From JBBIJR01 sp037445875 (GTDB taxonomy: Bacteria; CLD3; SB21): a DNA stretch of 64,000 bases. The DNA lies in contig JBBIJR010000008.1 in the NCBI GenBank assembly GCA_037445875.1, forward strand, positions 1 to 64,000. The letters run 5' to 3'. Both the position numbers and the translations under genes were made by a program. Below the pieces are notes generated by a model, which had not been told where the DNA came from, searched no databases, and was given only the letters and a program-made list of their open reading frames with translations. Positions 32,175 through 40,561 of the stretch are shown here, piece after piece; positions within the stretch are counted from its first letter, which is position 1, and every line of letters begins with the position of its first letter.

Positions 32175-33050
32175 TCAACTAACGAGACGGCTATAAGCTT
32201 CTTGGTACCTTTCGCTTGTCCGGCGTACTATCTCATCAGGCAAGTGGGGAGCGGGCGGGTTCTTGTCCCACCCTGAGGACAAGAGGTAGTCTCTCAAGAA
32301 CTGCTTGTCGAAACTTGTCTGCGGACGTCCCGGCTCGTACCGATCTGCCGGCCAGAATCGTGAGGAATCAGGTGTCATCAGTTCGTCAATCAGCAGGAGC
32401 TGATCTCCATCAAACCCGAACTCCATCTTCGTATCAGCGATGATTATTCCCTTTTCTTGAGCAATCGCCGCTCCGCGGGCGTAGATCTGGATGGAGACAT
32501 CCCTAACTTTGTGTGCGACTTCCGACCCCAAGGCATCCTCCATGTCAGCGAATGAGATGTTCACGTCGTGCCCATGCTCGGCCTTGGTAGAAGGGGTGAA
32601 AACAGGTTCCTCAAGCTTGTCCGCCTCTCGCAATCCAGATCGCAGCCTTTTTCCACATACAGAACCGGTCATCTGGTATTCCGCCCAGCCAGAACCGGCA
32701 AGGTAACCCCTGACAATGCATTCGAAACGTAGCGGTCGTGTCTTCCTGACCAGCATGCTCCTTTCACGTAATACGTCCTTGTATCGGGAGCAGATAGGCG
32801 GGAACTCTGCCACACTTATGGATAATAGATGATTTGGCACAAGATCCTCGGTTTGCCGAAACCAGAAAGCTGAAATGAGGTTCAGTAGACGGCCCTTTCC
32901 TTCAATCGGATTCGGCATAACGGAATCGAAGGCTGATATCCTGTCGGTAGACACCAGTAGATAGGCATCTCCGACGTCATACATGTCCCTGACCTTTCCT
33001 CGACGCACGAGGAGCAAATCCTCGAGATGTGTATAGAATACGGTTTGCAT
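32175..33050 (-). CDS. purC: Phosphoribosylaminoimidazole-succinocarboxamide synthase
   Basis: A protein of 291 aa, the longer SAICAR synthase form. Signatures include 'RRGKVRDMYDVGDAYLLVSTDRISAFD', 'RPLRFECIVRGYLAGSGWAEY', 'GLREADKLEEPVFTPSTKAEHGHDVNISF', 'IADTKMEFGFDGDQLLLIDELMTPDSSRFWP' and 'SFDKQFLRDYL'. It joins aspartate to CAIR in purine synthesis. It lies 37 bases after secA and just ahead of pyrR. Confidence 0.97.
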   Translation of the reverse strand: MQTVFYTHLEDLLLVRRGKVRDMYDVGDAYLLVSTDRISAFDSVMPNPIEGKGRLLNLISAFWFRQTEDLVPNHLLSISVAEFPPICSRYKDVLRERSMLVRKTRPLRFECIVRGYLAGSGWAEYQMTGSVCGKRLRSGLREADKLEEPVFTPSTKAEHGHDVNISFADMEDALGSEVAHKVRDVSIQIYARGAAIAQEKGIIIADTKMEFGFDGDQLLLIDELMTPDSSRFWPADRYEPGRPQTSFDKQFLRDYLLSSGWDKNPPAPHLPDEIVRRTSERYQEAYSRLVS

Positions 33051-33087
33051 GTATTGGCTTAACAGATATTATTATGAGAGCTACGCC

Positions 33088-36000
33088 CTATTTCCCATGA
33101 CAGTGCTTGAATTTCTTCCCACTTCCGCAGGGGCAGGGGTCGTTCCGTCCGACTTTGAACTCTGCCTTTGCGGGCGCCTGTGATCTCTGAGGGGATGTCC
33201 CCTCTCCTTCATCGGTCGACCCTGCAAAGCCCAGTCCGTCAGTCGAGGCATGAACAGTCCTCATCGAACGTGCCCTTTTAATCATCTGCTGCTCCATCTC
33301 TGCGACCGGCTCCGCTCTGAAGACGAACTCGACTATCTCACTCGTGATACGGTCAAGTAGTTCCATGAACATCTCGAAACCCTCTTTCTTATACTCAATC
33401 AGAGGATCTTTCTGTCCATATCCACGCAAGTGGATTCCCTCTTTGAATTCCTCCATCTCGCGGAGATGTTCCTTCCACCTTTCATCGATAGTTTTCAATA
33501 TGGCGATTCGTTCTATTCGACGCATATTCTCAGGTGTCCAGACGGCTTCCCGTTCCTGGTATCGCCTGAACAGCAACGAATGGAGCCTTGAAGCGAAGTC
33601 CTCATGTGAGTACGCGTAGAACTCTTCCGAAGGGACCTGAATCCCACAAGTTCGAATTAGCAGGTCGCCGAGTGCATCCAGATCCCAGTCCTCCGGGTGC
33701 GGCTGATTCCTTGTGTACTTGTCCCGCACCATTTCGACGAATTCGTCCAAGACCTCCATGAACTCGGTCTTGATACTTTCATTCATCAGGGCGCGTTTCC
33801 GGCGACTGTAAATGATCTCCCGCTGCTGATTCATGACATCGTCGTATTCCAGCAATCGCTTACGAATGCTGAAGTTACGGAACTCGACCTTCTTTTGCGC
33901 ACGCTCGACCGCCTTCGTAATCCACCGGTGCGAAATGACTTCCCCTTCCTCGGCCCCAAGACGATCCATGATCCGGGCAATACGCTCTGAGCCGAACAGG
34001 CGCATAAGGTCGTCTTCCAAGGAGATGAAGAAGATGGAGGAACCTGGATCACCCTGGCGTCCTGACCTACCCCGCAACTGAAGGTCGATTCGCCTCGATT
34101 CATGCCGTTCCGTGCCAACGATTTGCAACCCCCCGAGGTCCTTCACGCCGGTCCCGAGCTTAATGTCTGTACCACGGCCGGCCATGTTCGTGGCAATCGT
34201 GACAGCGTGTTGGCGACCGGCCTTCGCGATGATCTCCGCCTCCCGCTGGTTCTGTTTCGCGTTCAATACTTCGTGAGGTACACCTTTCCGAGATAGCATG
34301 CGACTGAGCGTTTCGGACACTTCCACGGATGTTGTCCCGACGAGTGTAGGCTTGCCGGCCTCGTGACTGGCAATAATCAGGTCGATCACTGCATTGTATT
34401 TCTCACGGCGTGTTCGATATATCTGGTCTTCGTAGTCCGAGCGCACTATCGGGCGGTTGGTCGGAATGACCGTGACGTCCAGCTTGTAGATCTCAAAGAA
34501 CTCCGTCGCCTCCGTGACAGCGGTTCCGGTCATGCCGGCGAGCTTGTTATACAGTCGGAAGTAGTTCTGCAGCGTTATCGTGGCAAGCGTCTGGGTGTCA
34601 CGCTCGACCTTGACGCCCTCCTTTGCTTCGATAGCCTGATGAAGTCCATCGCTGTAACGGCGCCCGTGCAGGATCCGCCCGGTAAATTCGTCCACAATCT
34701 GGACTTTGCCGTCTTGTACGACGTACTCGACGTCCTTTTCGTAGAGCGAATACGCCGTCAGCAGTTTTTCAATGCTGTGAATACGATCACTTCGCTCGGC
34801 AAAGACCTTGCCCAGTTCGTCCTTCTTAGTCGCCTTGTGCTTGTCGGAAAATTCCGGGTTTGTGTCTATCTTGATAATCTCATCCGACAAGTCGGGAATA
34901 ACGAACGTCTCGGGATTGGAGGGGGACAGGAACTGCCTTCCCTTCTCCGTGAGGTCAATCGAATGGTTCTTTTCGTCAATGACAAAGTACAATTCCTCGT
35001 CAATCTCATGGATCTTCTTGTCCCTCAAGTACATGTTTTCGGTTTCCTGTATCAGGCGGGCAACCCCCTCCTCCTTGGTGACTTTCATAAGGCGCTTGTT
35101 CTTGGGTGCTCCACGGGAACCTGTAAGCAGCAATCGCCCGGCTTCGCTTTCCTTGCCGTCATGCAACAGCTTCTCCGCATCGGCCACCAACTGGTTAACC
35201 AGGCGGGTCTGTTGGTCTACCAGGCGCTTAACCTGGGGGTTCATCTCTTCGTATTTCTGATTCGTCGGCAGGTCCACGGCGCCGGAGATAATCAGCGGCG
35301 TTCTGGCCTCGTCGATCAGGACGGAGTCGACCTCGTCGACAATGGCATAGTTGTGACCACGAACCTGAACCACATCATCGGGAGAAACGGCCATGTTGTC
35401 CCTCAAGTAGTCGAAACCAAACTCGTTATTGGTTCCATACGTGATGTCGCACGCGTAGGCCTCCCTTCTCTGGTGCGAGTTCATCGGATTCAGAATGACG
35501 CCGACGGTGAGTCCGAGGAATTCGTAAACTTTACCCATCCACTCGCGGTCGCGCTGAGCGAGGTAATCGTTTACGGTGACCAGATGGACGCCGCGACCGG
35601 TGAGGGCATTAAGATAGATCGGAGCCACGGCGACAAGGGTCTTTCCCTCGCCGGTTGCCATCTCGGCGATCTTGCCCTGATGCAGCACCACACCGCCGAT
35701 TAGCTGGACATCGTACGGAATCATGTCCCACGAGGTATCCCTTCCGCAAACCTGATACGAGCACCCCATCAAACGGTGGCAGGCCTGCTTGACGCAGGCA
35801 AATGCTTCGGGCAGGATCTCTTCCAGCACGCGGTTCTCGGCCTCCCGAAGGGCCTTCTCAGCGGTTTTCAAATCGTCGATCAGCGCCTTGGCTTGATTGT
35901 GGTCACTGTTCTCCCGAATGGCGGTTCGGAGTCCTTGCACAGTGGCCACTTCCTCAACCGTTGCGGTGCCGATCCGCCCTTTGAATTCCTCGGTTTTCGC

Positions 36001-36132
36001 TCTCAACTCTTCATCCGACAGCGCGTGCAGCAAGTCGAAATGGCGGTTGATCTCGTCCACCAGCGGCCAGATCTTCTTCACGTCACGCTCGTGCTTGTTC
36101 CCGAGAATCATTTGTAGTACCGTTGAGATCAT
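33088..36132 (-). CDS. secA: Preprotein translocase ATPase SecA
   Basis: A protein of 1014 aa. Motor motifs: 'MATGEGKTLVAVAPIYLNAL' (Walker A), 'VDEVDSVLIDEARTPLIISG' (Walker B), 'NMAGRGTDIKLG', 'GGLQIVGTERHESRRIDLQLRGRSGRQGDPGSS'. There is an insertion of about 80 residues after 'TPLIISG' (linker 'NPQVKRLVDQQTRLVNQLVADAEKLL...'), typical of Bacteroidota/Chlorobi SecA. The C-terminus ends in a zinc-binding SEC-C motif ('NDPCPCGSGKKFKHCHGK'). It drives export through SecYEG. GGAG and GAGGG precede the ATG. Confidence 0.98.
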   Translation of the reverse strand: MISTVLQMILGNKHERDVKKIWPLVDEINRHFDLLHALSDEELRAKTEEFKGRIGTATVEEVATVQGLRTAIRENSDHNQAKALIDDLKTAEKALREAENRVLEEILPEAFACVKQACHRLMGCSYQVCGRDTSWDMIPYDVQLIGGVVLHQGKIAEMATGEGKTLVAVAPIYLNALTGRGVHLVTVNDYLAQRDREWMGKVYEFLGLTVGVILNPMNSHQRREAYACDITYGTNNEFGFDYLRDNMAVSPDDVVQVRGHNYAIVDEVDSVLIDEARTPLIISGAVDLPTNQKYEEMNPQVKRLVDQQTRLVNQLVADAEKLLHDGKESEAGRLLLTGSRGAPKNKRLMKVTKEEGVARLIQETENMYLRDKKIHEIDEELYFVIDEKNHSIDLTEKGRQFLSPSNPETFVIPDLSDEIIKIDTNPEFSDKHKATKKDELGKVFAERSDRIHSIEKLLTAYSLYEKDVEYVVQDGKVQIVDEFTGRILHGRRYSDGLHQAIEAKEGVKVERDTQTLATITLQNYFRLYNKLAGMTGTAVTEATEFFEIYKLDVTVIPTNRPIVRSDYEDQIYRTRREKYNAVIDLIIASHEAGKPTLVGTTSVEVSETLSRMLSRKGVPHEVLNAKQNQREAEIIAKAGRQHAVTIATNMAGRGTDIKLGTGVKDLGGLQIVGTERHESRRIDLQLRGRSGRQGDPGSSIFFISLEDDLMRLFGSERIARIMDRLGAEEGEVISHRWITKAVERAQKKVEFRNFSIRKRLLEYDDVMNQQREIIYSRRKRALMNESIKTEFMEVLDEFVEMVRDKYTRNQPHPEDWDLDALGDLLIRTCGIQVPSEEFYAYSHEDFASRLHSLLFRRYQEREAVWTPENMRRIERIAILKTIDERWKEHLREMEEFKEGIHLRGYGQKDPLIEYKKEGFEMFMELLDRITSEIVEFVFRAEPVAEMEQQMIKRARSMRTVHASTDGLGFAGSTDEGEGTSPQRSQAPAKAEFKVGRNDPCPCGSGKKFKHCHGK

Positions 36133-36157
36133 TCCCTCACTCCAAAAAGATATGCGT

Positions 36158-36865
36158 TCATCGTCCCCTCAACAGGCGGTCGGCCAGGAACGAAGGCAGG
36201 TCGGTTGCGCGGATTTTCCTGGCCGTCTGTTTCGCATCGTATTGGGCGCGAACGGGCTGGTAGATGCGGCGATCGGTATCGAAGAGTCCGAAACTGAGCC
36301 GTGCGTCCCCATCCCTCGGCTGCCCCACGCTGCCTACGTTTATGATGTACTTGTGTTCCGTTTTCAATGTGAATCCTCGGGCAGCCGGATCCGTCGTGAA
36401 GAACTGGGGAACGTGGGTGTGTCCCACAAAACAGACATTGGACATCATCGCGTCTAGTTGTTCGGCTGCATCATCGGGAGTAAACAGGTACTTCCACTCT
36501 TCCGGGTTCTTGGGAGAGGCGTGCACAAACAGCAGGTCCATCCATGTCGACGTGTACGGAAGGTTCCGCAGGTACTTCATACTTTCCGCCGATAACTGTC
36601 GCTGGGTCCAAAAAACGGCCGATCGTGCCATTTCATTGAACTGGTCGATGCGGTCCGGCTGGACAACCGCCTGATCATGGTTGCCCATCAGAACGTCGTC
36701 GGACACCTCGCGAACGCGTTTTACGCACGCTTCCGGATCGGGTCCGTAACCCACGATGTCACCCAGGCACATAATACGATCACATTTCAGTTCTTTGGAG
36801 ATCTCCAGGGCCCTTTCCAGCGCTTCGAGATTGCCGTGGATATCGGAAATAACGGAAAGGAGCAT
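36158..36865 (-). CDS. Calcineurin-like metallophosphoesterase
   Basis: A protein of 235 aa with the full metallophosphoesterase set: 'SDIHGNLEALERAL', 'CLGDIVGYGPDP', 'GNHDQAV', a His in 'FVHASPKN' and 'VGHTHVPQFF', then 'INVGSVGQPRDGDARLSFGLFD'. It is of the YfcE/MJ0936-like class of two-metal phosphodiesterases; substrate unknown. No signal peptide. It lies between serA and secA, 25 bases before secA. Confidence 0.9.
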   Translation of the reverse strand: MLLSVISDIHGNLEALERALEISKELKCDRIMCLGDIVGYGPDPEACVKRVREVSDDVLMGNHDQAVVQPDRIDQFNEMARSAVFWTQRQLSAESMKYLRNLPYTSTWMDLLFVHASPKNPEEWKYLFTPDDAAEQLDAMMSNVCFVGHTHVPQFFTTDPAARGFTLKTEHKYIINVGSVGQPRDGDARLSFGLFDTDRRIYQPVRAQYDAKQTARKIRATDLPSFLADRLLRGR

Positions 36866-36945
36866 GGTGCCAGCTTGAACCGTTCACTAAATCGGGTGAC
36901 AAAATAGCCTTTCACCATCAGTAAATCAAGGTCATAAACCCGAAA

Positions 36946-38559
36946 TCAGGACGACGAAGCAACAAACGAATAGGGACGGCGGACCTGCGTCAGGTCGGCT
37001 GTCATGACGCCGTAGAAACCCTCCGACGTCAATTCCTGGATCACCGGTTCTTCCATTGGTTGGTCGAGGTTAAGGATCGTCATGGCCCGGCCTCCTATCT
37101 TCTGCCGGCCCAATGACATATGAGCGATGTTGATCTTGTGGTTCCCCAAGACGGTGCCCAGCCGTCCGATCTGTCCGGGCTTGTCCTCGTTGGAGAGCAC
37201 AGCCATGAATCCGCCGAGGCGGGAATCGAACAAGTAATCGTCCACTATCACGATCCGGGGATCGTTCTTGCCGAACAAGGTTCCGCCCAGCGTCATACGG
37301 CCGTCTCCCAGTGTGAGTTCTACCAGGATCAGGTTGGTGAAATCGTGGTGCTCACCCGTTCGTGTTTCCGCGAGTTCAATCCCATGCTGCCTGGCAACGA
37401 GCGGGGCGTTCACGATGTTGACCTGCTCGACCACGTTTCCCAGCATGCCCGCCAGTACCGTATGGCTCAACAGAGTAGTCGGATACTCGCTGATCTCTCC
37501 CACGTATTGGAATACGATTCGACGGATGGGAGCACGAACTATCTGAGTTGTGAAATTTCCCAGGCGGCTGCACAGGTCAAGGTAAGGCCCATACTTGATC
37601 AAAACGTCCCGCTCGATGGGCATAAGATTCACGGCACCACGAACTGTTTTCCCTGTCAAGACATCCACCATCTGTTCCGCGACCTGTATGGCCACTTTCT
37701 CCTGTGCCTCTTCCGTTGACGCTCCCAGGTGCGGCGTGACAATGACGTTGGGCAAACTCAGCAACACATGATCTTTCGGTGGGGGTTCTATCGCAAAAAC
37801 GTCCAGCGCTGCTCCCGCGACTTGTCCGGCACGCAGGGCCTCTGCAAGGGCAACCTCGTCCACGATACCGCCGCGCGCGCAATTGATGATACGAACACCC
37901 TTTCTGCAACGAGAAAGGGTGTCGCGATTGATCAGAGCCTCGGTGTTCTTGGTCAACGGTGTGTGAAGTGTAATATAGTCGGAATCGGCCACAAGTTCAT
38001 CGAACGGCACGAGTTGCATTCCGAGGCGCGACGCTTCGTCCTGAGAGAGAATCGGGTCATAGCCGATCAACTGCATGCCAAACGATTTCATGCGAATCGC
38101 AACTTCCCTGCCGACCCTTCCGACTCCCACGACGCCCAACGTCTTGCCGTATAGTTCGGTACCTGTGAACCTGGAGCGTTTCCACTCTCCTGATTTGAGG
38201 CTCCGATCCGCCTGGGGTATGTTGCGGGACAGGCTCAGGATCATTGCCACCGTGTGTTCGGCCGTTGAGAGCGTGTTACCACCTGGCGTGTTCATGACCA
38301 ATATTCCGCGGCGTGTGGCGGCATCCACATCGATATTGTCGACGCCCGCGCCGGCCCTCCCAATGACTTTCATCAGCGTTGCGCGATCGATCAACTCGGC
38401 CGTCACTTTGGTGGCGCTTCGTACCACCCATCCGTCGTAAGCGTGGATGGTCTTCGCCAGCTCTTCGGCAGACAGGCCCACGCGGTAATCGACGGTGAAA
38501 TGCCCCTGGAGGGTCTCAACGCAGGCCGCCGAGACCTCATCACTGATCAGAATTCGCAT
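36946..38559 (-). CDS. serA: D-3-phosphoglycerate dehydrogenase
   Basis: A protein of 537 aa, the long (type I) form. NAD-binding domain: 'LGVVGVGRVGREVAIRMKSFGM'. Catalytic Arg in 'NCARGGIVDE', Glu downstream and His in 'VTPHLGASTEEAQEK'. Substrate binding 'IGRAGAGVDNID'. After residue ~320 comes the allosteric substrate-binding domain, and a C-terminal ACT domain ('GGFMAVLSNEDKPGQIGRLGTVLGNHKINIAHMSLGR') probably senses serine. First step of serine synthesis. It begins 14 bases after ftsH. Confidence 0.97.
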   Translation of the reverse strand: MRILISDEVSAACVETLQGHFTVDYRVGLSAEELAKTIHAYDGWVVRSATKVTAELIDRATLMKVIGRAGAGVDNIDVDAATRRGILVMNTPGGNTLSTAEHTVAMILSLSRNIPQADRSLKSGEWKRSRFTGTELYGKTLGVVGVGRVGREVAIRMKSFGMQLIGYDPILSQDEASRLGMQLVPFDELVADSDYITLHTPLTKNTEALINRDTLSRCRKGVRIINCARGGIVDEVALAEALRAGQVAGAALDVFAIEPPPKDHVLLSLPNVIVTPHLGASTEEAQEKVAIQVAEQMVDVLTGKTVRGAVNLMPIERDVLIKYGPYLDLCSRLGNFTTQIVRAPIRRIVFQYVGEISEYPTTLLSHTVLAGMLGNVVEQVNIVNAPLVARQHGIELAETRTGEHHDFTNLILVELTLGDGRMTLGGTLFGKNDPRIVIVDDYLFDSRLGGFMAVLSNEDKPGQIGRLGTVLGNHKINIAHMSLGRQKIGGRAMTILNLDQPMEEPVIQELTSEGFYGVMTADLTQVRRPYSFVASSS

Positions 38560-38573
38560 GAACGGACCCTGTT

Positions 38574-40541
38574 TTAGAGGTGATGGGTTTCCTCCGGCTG
38601 AACCTGTTCAGGTTCGTGCCCGCCGTCGGGCGATAAGAGGATATTATTCTGTGAAGGCTTCTCCCCGAGGAGTTCTTCGATATGGTTCTTGTCCAGGACC
38701 TCCTGCTCCAGCAGCCGCCTCGCGACGGCCTCGAGTTTGTCACGTTTTTCCAGCAACAGTTCCGTTGTGCGCCGGTACGCCTCGTCAACGATACTCTTGA
38801 CCTCGCTGTCGATGAGGCGTGCCGTTTCCTCGCTATAGGGCCTCATGGTGACAGCACCGAGAAAACTCTCACGGCCGTTTTCCGTGTACGACAGATGGCC
38901 CAATTTCTCGCTCATGCCGTACGTGGTTACCATTCGACGCGCGATTTCGGTAACCCGTTCGAGGTCATTTGCGGCGCCGGTCGAGATCTCACCGAAGGTA
39001 ATCTCTTCGGCAGCCCGTCCGCCGAGTAAACTGCAGAGCTTTTCCAAAAGCTCGTCGCGGGACAAGAGGTAGCGGTCTTCCAGGGGTGTTTGCAGCGTAT
39101 AGCCGAGAGCTCCAATTCCTCGCGGTACGATGCTCACTTTCTGCACGGGGTCTGCATTCTTCAGATAATGGCCGACCACGGCATGACCGGACTCGTGGTA
39201 AGCTACGATGGTCTTTTCGCGGGGACTGATGATCTTGTTCTTTTTCTCCAGTCCGCCGATGACCCGTTCGATGGCTTCCTGAAAGTCCATCATACCGATA
39301 CGGTCTTTTTCCTTGCGAGACGCCAACAGAGAGGCTTCGTTACACACATTGGCGATTTCTGCACCCGCGAAACCCGGCGTCTGCGCTGCCAGTGATTTCA
39401 GATCTATGTCCGCGGCCAGCGGCATGCCTTTCGTATGAACTTTGAAGATCTCCATGCGGGCGTTCAGGTCTGGCCGGTCCAGCACAATCTGACGGTCAAA
39501 ACGGCCGGGACGAAGAAGGGCAATATCCAGTACGTCGGGCCGGTTCGTTGCACCAACGATGATGACTCCTTTGTCCGTGTTGAATCCGTCCATCTCTACG
39601 AGCAATTGATTCAGCGTGTTTTCTCGTTCGTCATGCCCGCCCATAACGAACCCCTTTGCGCGGCTGCGACCGATCGCATCGATCTCGTCGATGAAGATGA
39701 TGCAGGGGGCCTTCGATTTAGCCTCCGCAAACAGGTCGCGCACTCGTGAGGCCCCTACTCCGACGAACATCTCCACGAAGTCCGATCCGCTCAGGCTAAA
39801 GAATGGAACGTTAGCCTCTCCGGCGATTGCTTTGGCAAGCAACGTCTTCCCGGTACCCGGGGGTCCAACCAGCAAGACCCCTTTCGGGAGTTTTGCGCCC
39901 AGTTTTGTGTATTTCTTGGGGGTCTTCAGAAAATCAACCAGCTCGCGCACTTCTTCGATTACTTCTTCCACACCCGCAACGTCTTGAAAGGTCACACGGG
40001 TTTTGGAGTCCGATGCATAAATCTTCGCCTTATTCTTGCCGATACTCATCACGTTGCCGCCGCTCATCCGGCGAAAGATGAAGCCCCAGAGCATGAAAAG
40101 GAGCAACAACGGAAATATCCAGTAGATGAGCAAATTCTCCAGCCAATTGCTCTCGATGACTCCCTTGTAGCTGACACCCGCTTTCTGCAGGTCCTCTACC
40201 AGCTTGTCGTCAGGCAGGGTCACCACGACGAAAGGCTCCCTCAGGTCCTTCTTGAATCGATCCTCAAAGAGGTGGCCGGAGCGGATGCGGTCGGTGATCG
40301 ATTCCGGTTGTTCGGAGGGGGTCGCTCGTTGAACCGCAAGGCTGTCCGGCAGTTTGAATTTGCCGACTATTTTGTCACCGGCAATCTGTACTTCATCGAT
40401 CTGACCGGCAGCCAATCTGTCGCGGAACTCCCGATACGTGATTTCCACGTCCTGTCCGCCGGAGAACAGCAGAGGATTCAACAGAATGAACAGAAACAGA
40501 ATCCCGATGATGATGGGTATCTGCAGGTTCTTCTTATTCAT
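38574..40541 (-). CDS. ftsH: ATP-dependent membrane zinc metalloprotease FtsH
   Basis: A protein of 655 aa. Two membrane segments ('IPIIIGILFLFILLNPLLF' near the start and 'LLIYWIFPLLLLFMLWGFIF' near residue 135) flank a ~90-residue extracytoplasmic domain. The AAA domain has 'GPPGTGKTLLAKAIAGEA', 'IIFIDEIDAIG' and the second region of homology with 'PGRFDRQI'. The protease site is 'AYHESGHAVVG', with the third zinc ligand expected near 'LGGRAAEEITFGEISTGAANDLERVT'. It degrades misfolded membrane proteins and regulators. It is 20 bases after lon. Confidence 0.98.
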   Translation of the reverse strand: MNKKNLQIPIIIGILFLFILLNPLLFSGGQDVEITYREFRDRLAAGQIDEVQIAGDKIVGKFKLPDSLAVQRATPSEQPESITDRIRSGHLFEDRFKKDLREPFVVVTLPDDKLVEDLQKAGVSYKGVIESNWLENLLIYWIFPLLLLFMLWGFIFRRMSGGNVMSIGKNKAKIYASDSKTRVTFQDVAGVEEVIEEVRELVDFLKTPKKYTKLGAKLPKGVLLVGPPGTGKTLLAKAIAGEANVPFFSLSGSDFVEMFVGVGASRVRDLFAEAKSKAPCIIFIDEIDAIGRSRAKGFVMGGHDERENTLNQLLVEMDGFNTDKGVIIVGATNRPDVLDIALLRPGRFDRQIVLDRPDLNARMEIFKVHTKGMPLAADIDLKSLAAQTPGFAGAEIANVCNEASLLASRKEKDRIGMMDFQEAIERVIGGLEKKNKIISPREKTIVAYHESGHAVVGHYLKNADPVQKVSIVPRGIGALGYTLQTPLEDRYLLSRDELLEKLCSLLGGRAAEEITFGEISTGAANDLERVTEIARRMVTTYGMSEKLGHLSYTENGRESFLGAVTMRPYSEETARLIDSEVKSIVDEAYRRTTELLLEKRDKLEAVARRLLEQEVLDKNHIEELLGEKPSQNNILLSPDGGHEPEQVQPEETHHL

Positions 40542-40561
40542 GAGAACGATTCCTTCCTTCG

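Noticed and set aside
34363..35703. 446-codon plus-strand frame opposite secA
   Set aside because: The opposite strand is unambiguous SecA; the frame follows its codon bias and has no domain signal.
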